10,258 nucleotides of DNA from JBNKDD01 sp050288085. Lineage in GTDB: Bacteria > Chloroflexota > Anaerolineae > Aggregatilineales > UBA3940. The notes under the pieces are model-generated. The model was not told where the DNA came from. It saw nothing but the letters and a program-made list of their open reading frames with translations, and ran no database searches. Made by a program: the position numbers and the translations under genes. Positions 1 through 5,492 of the stretch are shown here, piece by piece. The stretch is from NCBI GenBank assembly GCA_050288085.1, contig JBNKDD010000200.1, positions 1 through 10,258 on the forward strand, read 5' to 3'. The first letter of the stretch is position 1. Each line of letters begins with the position of its first letter.

Positions 1-1
1 A

Positions 2-385
2 GAGACAGAGGCTTTGCATGCGGATAGTGCAGGTGTGACAACAGAACAGATGGATGCGGCCCATCAACAGGCGTTGCAGACAGCAGGGGCAAAAGATAGT
101 CCCTACAAGCTGCTGAGCTTCCTGCGCTGGCGAACACTGCGAGTTGAGGGACCACTGCGTCAAATTGCCCAGAACGAGGAGGTTGGGCCACTACCACTTT
201 CTGCCGCCCATGCAGCAGAAGGACTACAACGTATTTTGAGCATTTGCGCAGACGGGCAAAATCTGGCACAAGCCGATCCAATCCAGATGACTGCTGACTT
301 AAGGACTGCACGTGAATCTCTCGTCTATTCTCTTGCCAATCTCGACATAATGCTCGACCTGGTGGAACTGATTAAGAAGCTCTAA
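2..385 (+). CDS. C-terminal end of an unrecognised protein (5' end outside the window)
   Basis: The frame is open from the first complete codon of the window to a TAA at 383-385, so this is the last ~127 residues of a longer gene. A TTG at 14-16 is the only early start-like codon in the frame. The purine-rich sequence before it ends only about 2 nt away, too close for a ribosome binding site, so I read it as an internal codon. The fragment is mostly predicted helix and rich in Ala, Leu, Gln and Glu. It has no cysteine pairs, no membrane segment and no motif I recognise. It ends in a hydrophobic-charged helix (LDIMLDLVELIKKL). Its stop overlaps the stop of the convergent pentapeptide-repeat gene by a few bases, leaving no room for a separate terminator. 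The function is unknown. That it is a real gene is supported by the long open frame running in from the edge. Confidence 0.6.
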   Translation, partial: ETEALHADSAGVTTEQMDAAHQQALQTAGAKDSPYKLLSFLRWRTLRVEGPLRQIAQNEEVGPLPLSAAHAAEGLQRILSICADGQNLAQADPIQMTADLRTARESLVYSLANLDIMLDLVELIKKL

Positions 386-957
386 AAACAAGCCGGGATA
401 ATATGCCCATGTTCCCCAACCTTGACTATCTCAGCCCACTCTTCAAAAGCAGCATGCCAACCAGGGTTGGGTTCCTCGATGTCCCGCTTCGGCAACTGCG
501 TCCCATCAGGTAGAATCGCTCCTTCAAGGGTTTTGGCCTGCCTGAGTTGATCAACCGTTACACCGCTTGCCCCCAGCAGATTAACACCCCACAGAATCGC
601 CTCTTGCAAGTTGGCGTACCTCAAGTTAGCCCCTTGCAGGTTGGCATTCCACAAATCAGCCCTGAATAGGTCGGCTCCCAGCAAGTCAGCCTCTTGCAGA
701 TTAGCTTCTGACATAGATGTTTCTTGCAGCTCAGCGTCTCGCAGAATAGCTCCCTGTAGATCGACACCCATCAGATTAGCTCCCTGCAAGGCAGATGCTC
801 CCAGATCGGCCCCTCTTAGAATAGCATCTGTCAGGTAAGTCTTATACCGCTTGGTACTCACCACGCGAGTCTCTTCCCACGATTGTTGGTTTTCCTCTCG
901 CCTGCCAACTACCCCCTCAATAATACATCTACAAACAGATTTGATAACTGAAGTCAT
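382..957 (-). CDS. Pentapeptide-repeat protein
   Basis: The 191-residue product carries about 17 consecutive pentapeptide repeats of the A(D/N)LXX type at residues ~45-132, for example GANLR, YANLQ and LGADL. In known families such tracts fold into a right-handed quadrilateral beta helix. After the repeats comes a tail (GVTVDQLRQAKTLEGAILPDGT) of the kind that often closes these tracts, then an acidic segment ending in GHIIPACF. The frame extends to an ATG at 999. I chose the ATG at 957 because GGAG lies about 9 nt upstream of it, while the 999 start has no convincing ribosome binding site. There is no signal peptide or membrane segment, so the protein is probably cytoplasmic. Some pentapeptide-repeat proteins (Qnr, MfpA) mimic DNA and protect gyrase, but most have no known role, and nothing here points to a specific partner. 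The 3' end overlaps the convergent gene at 382-385. Confidence 0.88.
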   Translation of the reverse strand: MTSVIKSVCRCIIEGVVGRREENQQSWEETRVVSTKRYKTYLTDAILRGADLGASALQGANLMGVDLQGAILRDAELQETSMSEANLQEADLLGADLFRADLWNANLQGANLRYANLQEAILWGVNLLGASGVTVDQLRQAKTLEGAILPDGTQLPKRDIEEPNPGWHAAFEEWAEIVKVGEHGHIIPACF

Positions 958-1033
958 AGCAGCTTCTCCATTCAATAAGCATAGATATACAATCATCATA
1001 CCTGTAGACCAAGTTTACCCATAGGAAAAATAG

Positions 1034-1054
1034 AGGAAATTTACAGGAAATTTA
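1034..1054. repeat. Tandem 10-bp direct repeat (AGGAAATTTA, 11-bp period)
   Basis: AGGAAATTTA occurs at 1034-1043 and again at 1045-1054, one base apart. One turn of the helix separates the copies, as for paired protein half-sites. The site lies between the divergent pentapeptide-repeat gene and the ribbon-helix-helix-like gene, about 77 bp upstream of the former's chosen start. A regulatory role is an inference. Confidence 0.4.
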
Positions 1055-1105
1055 AAGCCTCATGGGTGAAGTTTCCCAAATGTGTGAACGAGGCTTAAAT
1101 TCTGA

Positions 1106-1121
1106 CGTACAATTTTGTACG
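1106..1121. promoter_or_regulatory. Operator-like palindrome upstream of the small DNA-binding gene
   Basis: The 16-bp sequence CGTACAATTTTGTACG consists of two perfect 7-bp arms (CGTACAA and TTGTACG) around a 2-bp centre. It lies about 35 bp upstream of the best promoter candidate for the gene at 1255. Small ribbon-helix-helix proteins often repress themselves from such palindromes, so autoregulation is possible. Only the symmetry and position are seen. A weaker interrupted inverted repeat (AAGCCTC at 1055-1061, GAGGCTT at 1090-1096) lies just before it. Confidence 0.4.
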
Positions 1122-1154
1122 GCTGCTACTCAAACCCCTTGAGCCAGATTTCAC

Positions 1155-1181
1155 TTGTCACCCCACCATCTTGGATATAAC
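1155..1181 (+). promoter_or_regulatory. Candidate sigma70-type promoter for the ribbon-helix-helix gene
   Basis: TTGTCA (1155-1160) and TATAAC (1176-1181) resemble -35 and -10 elements, but the spacer is only 15 bp, shorter than the usual 16-18. A transcript starting near 1188 would carry the hairpin of repeat copy 1 in its leader, just before the ribosome binding site of the gene at 1255. This is a weak prediction from consensus matching only. Confidence 0.3.
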
Positions 1182-1205
1182 ATTGGTGAGCAAGCAAAAG
1201 CTATA

Positions 1206-1243
1206 AATTGGGGGTATTTACATATTCCCTCGAAACGGACTAT
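1206..1243. repeat. Dispersed 38-bp repeat, copy 1, with internal hairpin
   Basis: Positions 1206-1243 match 2991-3028 with two mismatches, and the 34-bp core 1210-1243 differs at a single base. The first 20 bases of the core form a hairpin with 8-bp arms around TTAC. The one core difference (G at 1214, A at 2999) keeps pairing in RNA, because it swaps a G-U for an A-U pair. This copy ends 11 bp before the ATG of the gene at 1255 and just upstream of its AGAGG ribosome binding site. It could therefore be a leader element, or simply a dispersed genomic repeat. Confidence 0.75.
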
Positions 1244-1254
1244 AGAGGTCAACC

Positions 1255-1476
1255 ATGAAAGATGCTTACCGTACCGCTCGCGAGTCAATCGTCCCACCAA
1301 GCCACCATAAGCCGATGGATGGACGCCTGCCCTGGACCCGCTGTCCCAAGGAAATGGAAGAGGACCTGCTAGCAGTTGCAAAGAAGTACAACTTGTCAGG
1401 GGCCCATATCCTGCGTCACGCCGTAAGCCGTTACCTGGCCGACGTTGCTATCGCAGAGCAATCTGAGGACGAATGA
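1255..1476 (+). CDS. Small ribbon-helix-helix-like (CopG/Arc-type) protein
   Basis: The 73-residue product begins at an ATG with AGAGG about 6 nt upstream. Residues ~25-62 fit the ribbon-helix-helix pattern. A short strand (LPWTRCPKE) would be the DNA-contacting ribbon, followed by a helix (EMEEDLLAVAKKY), an NLSG turn, and a second helix (AHILRHAVSRYLADVA). The N-terminal ~24 residues are polar, with His and Pro, and look flexible; the tail is acidic. Proteins of this fold bind DNA as dimers and are often antitoxins, plasmid copy-control factors or autorepressors. No toxin-like gene lies immediately downstream: the next feature is an inverted repeat, then the convergent FRG gene. The palindrome at 1106-1121 is a possible target. 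The fold is a judgement from pattern, the specific role is unknown, and a small non-DNA-binding protein cannot be excluded. Confidence 0.65.
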   Translation: MKDAYRTARESIVPPSHHKPMDGRLPWTRCPKEMEEDLLAVAKKYNLSGAHILRHAVSRYLADVAIAEQSEDE

Positions 1477-1492
1477 TATCAGGTGTCAATTT

Positions 1493-1584
1493 GGCCCAGA
1501 AGTAAGATTCATGTCATGACTCGCCACTTCGTTAAGAAAAACAACCCAAGTGTCAACTCATCGCAACCATCTTAGTTCTGGGCC
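1493..1584. repeat. 92-bp element with 16-bp terminal inverted repeats
   Basis: GGCCCAGAAGTAAGAT at 1493-1508 is the reverse complement of 1569-1584 with a single mismatch, leaving a 60-bp centre. The element fills the gap between the ends of two convergent genes (stops at 1476 and 1625). The geometry fits either a miniature inverted-repeat transposable element or a large stem-loop that could end transcription from both sides. No clear target-site duplication is visible at the outer edges, and no T tract directly follows either arm, so neither reading is proven. Confidence 0.6.
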
Positions 1585-1624
1585 TATAAAAATGACCTCA
1601 ATCCATGTTCTCTCCGACAGCCTG

Positions 1625-2650
1625 CTAGCTAGACGAATGGACAAACTGCCACTTGTCCTTGATGGTTTGAGCTACGTTATCAAGAGTCGGCATGAGATGG
1701 GCCTTAGTCACTCTCTCAAGGAAAAGCATTCGGATTAACTCCGGCGCTTGTTCCACAGGCAAGACAAATTTGTAAGGTGAGTTTTCTTCAAAAGAAGATG
1801 GTTTCGACTCAAAAAGCGAAGTTATGATATCGGGATAATAACCGTTTTCCATATAGTATGTATCAGCATTTGTATCGAACAGAAACACACCTTCTTGAGC
1901 TTGAAGAAATGTATCTTCGCTGCTATTTACTACTACATCAACTACCCCTTCTATAGAATCCAATAGACTTGTGTGCAAAGCATAAATAGCAAAACAGCCA
2001 CTTTTGGGTAGACGAGTTAAAGCATCACTCGCAGCGAAATAAGCGGCAGCTAAAGGGTTCCGTGTCCAATCCAACAAACGAGTGGGTATGCCGTGATGCT
2101 GTGCTAAAGCAACTGCGGGGTTATTAGACCAATTCCCCCTATAAAGTATTGTAGAATTACGGAATAACCCTTGTGCAACATCCTTAACCAATCCTTCTGT
2201 AATGAGTGTTAACTTGTTGGGGATACGATGACCAATACTGTCGGCAAGGACGAGAAAGTCTCTTATCAGCATGAACTCAACAATTATCTGCTCTACTGCA
2301 AATTTCAGCCGCTTCCAATACTCATCATTATCTTGAAAACGAGGTTCATCACCAAAAGTATTTTTGAGATTTTGAATTTGTTTCTCGATCCAATGGGTTA
2401 CTGTTGGCTCACTTTTTCCTAATTGTATTGTCGAGTTCTCTTCTTCACGCCATGCGGAAAGCAGTAAATCCCAATCTGCATCTCCATGACCTCGAAAGTA
2501 CCACTGTCTTATCCACTCATCATCATTATCTGGATTGGTTTTCCAGATTGGATTAGATAGCCGCAGCAATTCGATAAGTTCACCAGCGGTTTTTACATCA
2601 GGTTTTCTGAATTTAGCTTCATTGATTTCATGGCGCTGTTTCTTATTCAT
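1625..2650 (-). CDS. FRG domain-containing protein
   Basis: The 341-residue product has the marks of the FRG domain family. There is a WYFRGHGDADW block at residues ~50-60, which contains the FRG triplet that names the family. A highly conserved HHGIPTRLLDWTRNPLAAAYFA block spans ~185-206, with SGCFAIYAL and AQEGVFLF (~251-258) in the C-terminal half. There is no signal peptide or membrane segment. The biochemical role of FRG domains is not established; genes for them are often found in variable genomic regions. The frame reaches an ATG at 2662, but the ATG at 2650 is better supported, because GAGG sits 6 nt before it and nothing similar precedes 2662. The length and the presence of both conserved blocks suggest an intact gene. 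A doubtful Cys-containing ORF ends 32 nt upstream on the same strand. Confidence 0.88.
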   Translation of the reverse strand: MNKKQRHEINEAKFRKPDVKTAGELIELLRLSNPIWKTNPDNDDEWIRQWYFRGHGDADWDLLLSAWREEENSTIQLGKSEPTVTHWIEKQIQNLKNTFGDEPRFQDNDEYWKRLKFAVEQIIVEFMLIRDFLVLADSIGHRIPNKLTLITEGLVKDVAQGLFRNSTILYRGNWSNNPAVALAQHHGIPTRLLDWTRNPLAAAYFAASDALTRLPKSGCFAIYALHTSLLDSIEGVVDVVVNSSEDTFLQAQEGVFLFDTNADTYYMENGYYPDIITSLFESKPSSFEENSPYKFVLPVEQAPELIRMLFLERVTKAHLMPTLDNVAQTIKDKWQFVHSSS

Positions 2651-2682
2651 GCCTGGCCTCATCTATTAGTAAATTCCCTGAT

Positions 2683-2856
2683 TTAGTCTGCTCCGCAGCG
2701 AGGACAACAATTGCTCCCTGTCACACCAACCATCATAGCAGCACTATCAGCAGCTAAGCAAGGCTTATTGGTCAACTGATAGCAACTCTGAGGAAACGCA
2801 CGGTAGTGGACTACAGCTATTGAATCTACTATGAAGCAAACCTCAAAATGACCCAT
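2683..2856 (-). CDS. Doubtful 57-residue ORF with a C-terminal CCPRCG motif
   Basis: This short minus-strand frame begins at an ATG directly after a stop codon. It ends in GVTGSNCCPRCGAD, a CxxC-like cysteine cluster resembling half of a zinc ribbon. It stops 32 nt before the FRG gene on the same strand, a spacing compatible with co-transcription. Against it being a gene, no ribosome binding site precedes the ATG, the N-terminal half has no recognisable pattern, and the DNA lies next to transposase debris. It may be a remnant or a chance frame. The cysteine motif and the position are the only reasons to record it. Confidence 0.25.
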   Translation of the reverse strand: MGHFEVCFIVDSIAVVHYRAFPQSCYQLTNKPCLAADSAAMMVGVTGSNCCPRCGAD

Positions 2857-2885
2857 TTAACAAACCAATACGGTTGAGTTAAGGG

Positions 2886-2990
2886 CTACAAAAGACGGAC
2901 AACCTCGGCAAAAGGTGGCACTTTAATGGATACATCATCAGGCCGCTTACGTCGGAATTTATTGCGTTTCCGCTTGACAACACGTGGATT
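2886..2990 (-). pseudogene. C-terminal remnant of an IS4-type transposase
   Basis: Read on the minus strand, this stretch encodes about 34 residues beginning NPRVVKRKRNKFRRKRP and ending in a hydrophobic VPPFAEVVRLL before a TAG. The NPR-V-KRK basic tail followed by a short hydrophobic end is typical of the extreme C terminus of IS4-family transposases. No catalytic DDE region is present: the frame is interrupted by a stop codon inside the adjoining repeat at 2991-3028, and no further transposase sequence follows upstream. It is therefore a dead fragment. The match is from memory of the family's C-terminal pattern, so a subfamily cannot be named. Confidence 0.55.
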
Positions 2991-3028
2991 AATAGGGGAT
3001 ATTTACATATTCCCTCGAAACGGACTAT
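2991..3028. repeat. Dispersed 38-bp repeat, copy 2, with internal hairpin
   Basis: This is the second copy of the repeat at 1206-1243, in the same orientation. The hairpin here is GGGGATAT, loop TTAC, ATATTCCC, with every position able to pair in RNA (one G-U). It abuts the truncated transposase end exactly, as if the repeat were one edge of a rearrangement. A perfect TTGACA (2974-2979) lies 21 bp before it, but no good -10 element follows at the usual distance. Confidence 0.75.
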
Positions 3029-3040
3029 TCCAAGACATCT

Positions 3041-3105
3041 TGAACTTAAAAAGGCCTCAGTTTTGTGAGGAATAGGAAGCAATTAACCAGATGATTTTAA
3101 GTTCA
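3041..3105. repeat. 11-bp inverted repeat enclosing a small hairpin, upstream of the intron
   Basis: TGAACTTAAAA at 3041-3051 is the exact reverse complement of 3095-3105. Between the arms is a smaller hairpin, CCTCA (3055-3059) with TGAGG (3066-3070). The structure ends 39 bp before the intron's 5' splice site. It could be a folded leader, a tiny inverted-repeat element, or the site into which the intron's ancestor moved. No function can be assigned. Confidence 0.45.
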
Positions 3106-3138
3106 GATATTGCTGAACTATACCAAATCGGGGGGATA

Positions 3139-3144
3139 TGCAAA
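3139..3144 (+). other. IBS1, the intron's 5' exon recognition site
   Basis: TGCAAA immediately upstream of the splice site is perfectly complementary to TTTGCA at 3478-3483 in domain I, the expected EBS1. An adjacent IBS2 candidate, GGGGAT (3132-3137), could pair with ATCCCC at 3279-3284. That second site lies ~195 nt from EBS1, farther than usual, so the IBS2-EBS2 pairing may be chance. Confidence 0.55.
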
Positions 3145-3477
3145 GTGCGAACCGTTTGCTCAAAACCGATAACAATCGGGGGAAGAGCAGGGAGATGAAC
3201 ATGTGAAGAGCCATCTCAACAACTGATTGCCCGACGTTGGGTGAAATCCCCAATCCCAAGTGAATTGGGAACAGCATCATCCCCACGGTAGCGACTGGTC
3301 CTCAATCCGTGAAGCGGGATGAAAAGCGGGTCAACTCTGAGTCCAACAGAGCCACACCTGCCAGCAAGTGTTTATGGGTAGGCATACGAATAAGCGTTCG
3401 AACCATCGTCATCGCCAACAAGCCTACGTGGACTTACAGGCTTGACCAAAATGGTACAGGATAGAGGCTGGGCATCT

Positions 3478-3483
3478 TTTGCA
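3478..3483 (+). other. EBS1 in intron domain I
   Basis: TTTGCA, in the context GGGCATCTTTTGCAGTGACC, is complementary over six bases to the last six bases of the 5' exon. In group II introns this loop pairs with the 5' exon for splicing and with the DNA target during retrohoming. It lies 334 nt into the intron, a plausible place for this loop in domain I. Confidence 0.5.
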
Positions 3484-3720
3484 GTGACCCAGATTCACCC
3501 TCATTAAACCCGGTGGATAGCTTGACCCTAACAACGCATCAAACGGACAATCGGAACGGGATAACCTCTTGTAAGCTCTCAGTTAACCTGAGTAGGTGCC
3601 AACCAGATGCTACATGAGGCTGGATTCTCCAAGAAGCTAATGCTCCGGATAATACCAGAGATAGGCTGACGTGGAGACGGTAGACTGGAAGGTAAAGAGG
3701 TGAGTAGGAGTACATAAGTT

Positions 3721-5433
3721 ATGAACACGGTACAGACACCGATGTATAAATGGCAAGACCTCCCGTGGAAGAAAATCGAACGGGCAGTCTTTAAGCTCCA
3801 AAAGCGTATTTACCAAGCTTCACAACGTGGTGACACACAAGCAATACACAAATTGCAAAAACTACTTATCCATTCCCAATCGGCCAAATTTTTGGCAGTC
3901 AGACGAGTAACTCAAGACAATCGAGGCAAAAATACTGCCGGAATAGACGGAGTAAAAGCCTTGACCCCTTCACAACGAATGGAAATGGCAACATCGTTGA
4001 ACATCAAACCAAAAGCAAGCCCCACCCGACGTGCCTGGATACCCAAACCGGACAAATCGGAAAAACGCCCACTGGGTATCCCCACTCTTCAAAATCGTGC
4101 CGAACAAACTCTTATTAAACTCGCACTTGAACCAGAATGGGAGGCCCAATTCGAAGCCAACAGCTATGGTTTCAGACCGGGACGCTGTACTCATGATGCC
4201 ATCGAAGCTATCTTCAATTCAATCTGCCATAAATCCAAATATGTATTGGACGCAGATATCGCCAAATGCTTCGACCGAATTGACCATGACGCACTACTGA
4301 ACAAACTCAACACGTTCCCAACACTAAGACGTATCATCCGCGCATGGCTCAAGGCAGGAGTTGTGGACGAAGGAAAACTATTTCCAACAGAAAAAGGCGC
4401 ACCACAAGGCGGCCCTATCTCTCCCTTGCTCATGAACATCGCCCTGCATGGACTGGAACAACAGGTAACTTCTCAATTCCCAAAGTCCCATATCATTCGC
4501 TACGCAGACGACCTGGTCGCACTACATCCAGAACTAGAAACCATCCAGGCTATTCAACACTCAATTTCCGAATGGCTGGCACAAATGGGACTGGAACTGA
4601 AACCAAGCAAAACCCGCATTACTCACACTCTCACTCCACACAACAACAACCTCGGCTTCAATTTCTTAGGATTTCATATCAGACAATACCCGGTAGGAAA
4701 AAATCACTCAGGGAAAACCTCTGGTCGCAATCCACAACCACTCGGCTTTAAAACACTGATCCAACCCAGCCAAGAAGCTCTGAAAAGGCACCACAAGCGC
4801 CTTAAAGAACTCATCCAAACCCACATCGCAACCCCACAAGAGCGGCTCATCGGACAACTCAATCCAATCATCAGGGGATGGACTAACTACTATACTACCG
4901 TTAGTTCCTCAAAGACATTTTCTAAAATGTCACACCAGACTTTTACCCTTCTAGTTAGATGGGCTAAACGTCGTCACCCCAACAAATCTTGGAAATGGAT
5001 CGTTCAACGATACTGGCAACCTGAAAGCGGTAAATGGCTATTCGCACCTCCCCACCAAACTCCACTTTACATGCATTACCAGACCCCCATCAAACGACAC
5101 ATCAAAGTGAGAAATACAAAAAGTCCTTTTGATGGAGATTGGCTTTATTGGGCCAAACGTTTGGGAACGCAGCCTGAACTACCAAAACGCATAGCTGTTT
5201 TACTCAAAAAACAATCAGGAAAATGTCTGCTCTGTAATCTGTATTTCAGATCAGATGACAAATTTGAAGTAGACCATATCATACCCCAGTATGAAGGGGG
5301 ACGAGATGGCTATCATAATTGGCAACTGATACACGCACATTGTCACCACAAAAAATCCGCCTCTGAAGATATCAGAAGGCGGCAACAAGTGCCTATAACA
5401 AAGGCCAGTCTATTGAGGAGCGGAGTGACTTGA
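3721..5433 (+). CDS. ltrA: Group II intron reverse transcriptase/maturase with HNH endonuclease
   Basis: The 570-residue intron-encoded protein helps its host RNA fold and splice, then carries the intron into new DNA sites by reverse splicing and reverse transcription. The N-terminal RT region contains NTAGIDGV (~71-78), the catalytic block DADIAKCFDRIDH (177-189), GAPQGGPISPLLMNI (226-240) and the active-site YADD (261-264). The maturase X domain includes LNPIIRGWTNYY (380-391). The C terminus is an HNH nuclease with CLLC (502-505), EVDHI (516-520), an NWQLIHAHCHHKKS block (533-546) and the expected Cys and His ligands. This domain set and the RT motifs fit the chloroplast-like class. GGAG lies 10 nt before the ATG. 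No motif looks broken, so the enzyme is probably active. The last residues and the stop codon (5431-5433) lie inside domain V, so protein and ribozyme sequence overlap. Confidence 0.93.
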   Translation: MNTVQTPMYKWQDLPWKKIERAVFKLQKRIYQASQRGDTQAIHKLQKLLIHSQSAKFLAVRRVTQDNRGKNTAGIDGVKALTPSQRMEMATSLNIKPKASPTRRAWIPKPDKSEKRPLGIPTLQNRAEQTLIKLALEPEWEAQFEANSYGFRPGRCTHDAIEAIFNSICHKSKYVLDADIAKCFDRIDHDALLNKLNTFPTLRRIIRAWLKAGVVDEGKLFPTEKGAPQGGPISPLLMNIALHGLEQQVTSQFPKSHIIRYADDLVALHPELETIQAIQHSISEWLAQMGLELKPSKTRITHTLTPHNNNLGFNFLGFHIRQYPVGKNHSGKTSGRNPQPLGFKTLIQPSQEALKRHHKRLKELIQTHIATPQERLIGQLNPIIRGWTNYYTTVSSSKTFSKMSHQTFTLLVRWAKRRHPNKSWKWIVQRYWQPESGKWLFAPPHQTPLYMHYQTPIKRHIKVRNTKSPFDGDWLYWAKRLGTQPELPKRIAVLLKKQSGKCLLCNLYFRSDDKFEVDHIIPQYEGGRDGYHNWQLIHAHCHHKKSASEDIRRRQQVPITKASLLRSGVT

Positions 5434-5451
5434 AAGGGTCACGCTCCGTTC
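5418..5451 (+). ncRNA. Group II intron domain V (catalytic hairpin)
   Basis: These 34 nt fold as the canonical domain V. The lower helix pairs GAGCGGAG (5418-5425) with CTCCGTTC (5444-5451) and contains the AGC catalytic triad opposite GTT. A two-base bulge (CG, 5442-5443) follows. The upper helix TGACTT/GGGTCA is capped by a GAAA tetraloop (5432-5435). Length, bulge and tetraloop match the family exactly. The RT stop codon sits in this hairpin. Confidence 0.9.
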
Positions 5452-5455
5452 TGAA

Positions 5456-5492
5456 GCCGAATGCCGAGGGTGACCTTGTCATTTAGGTTAAC
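5456..5492 (+). ncRNA. Group II intron domain VI with branch-point adenosine
   Basis: GCCG-AATG-C-CGAGG pairs with CCTTG-T-CATT-T-GGT around a GTGA loop (5470-5473), with one internal C/T mismatch. A5485 is the only base bulged on the 3' side, between T5484 and GGT (5486-5488). It lies 7 nt before the terminal AC (5491-5492), the standard position for the lariat branch point. This fixes the 3' splice site after 5492. Confidence 0.85.

Larger units (their letters stand above)
3145..5492 (+). mobile_element. Complete group II intron (chloroplast-like, IIB type) with encoded maturase/RT
   Basis: The element is about 2,348 bp. Its 5' end, GTGCGAAC at 3145, fits the GUGYG consensus of group II introns. 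Its 3' end is set by a 34-nt domain V and a domain VI whose bulged A is 7 nt from a terminal AC. Domains I-III occupy ~3145-3700 without protein genes; the RT-maturase lies in domain IV (3721-5433). The 5' boundary is supported by pairing between TGCAAA just before the splice site (IBS1, 3139-3144) and TTTGCA in domain I (EBS1, 3478-3483). All parts needed for splicing and retrohoming appear intact. The 3' exon is a DUF11/LPXTG gene fragment, but the 5' exon is not its counterpart. Boundaries are from consensus and folding by eye and could be off by a base or two. Confidence 0.88.

Noticed and set aside
611..838. 75-codon plus-strand frame opposite the pentapeptide repeats
   Set aside because: Its Ser/Ala/Pro-rich periodic composition is the mirror of the repeat codons on the other strand.
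958..999. Longer start for the pentapeptide-repeat gene at 999
   Set aside because: There is no good ribosome binding site before 999, while GGAG precedes the ATG at 957 at a normal distance.
386..1000. Possible CRISPR or short tandem array suggested by periodic CAG/TTGCA patterns
   Set aside because: The 15-base periodicity comes from pentapeptide-repeat codons, with no spacers or conserved palindromic repeats.
1151..1381. Minus-strand frame sharing the string VRFEGICKYP with another minus-strand frame at 2879-3082
   Set aside because: The shared peptide is only the translation of the dispersed DNA repeat. The two frames share nothing else, and the first is antisense to the ribbon-helix-helix gene.
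3129..3144. A third copy of the 38-bp repeat at the intron insertion site, suggested by GGGGATAT
   Set aside because: Only the 8-mer GGGGATAT is shared. The loop, second arm and downstream half of the repeat are absent on either side of the intron.
4031..4751. Additional plus-strand frames inside the maturase gene
   Set aside because: They are out of frame with intact RT motifs and have no recognisable domain or ribosome binding site.
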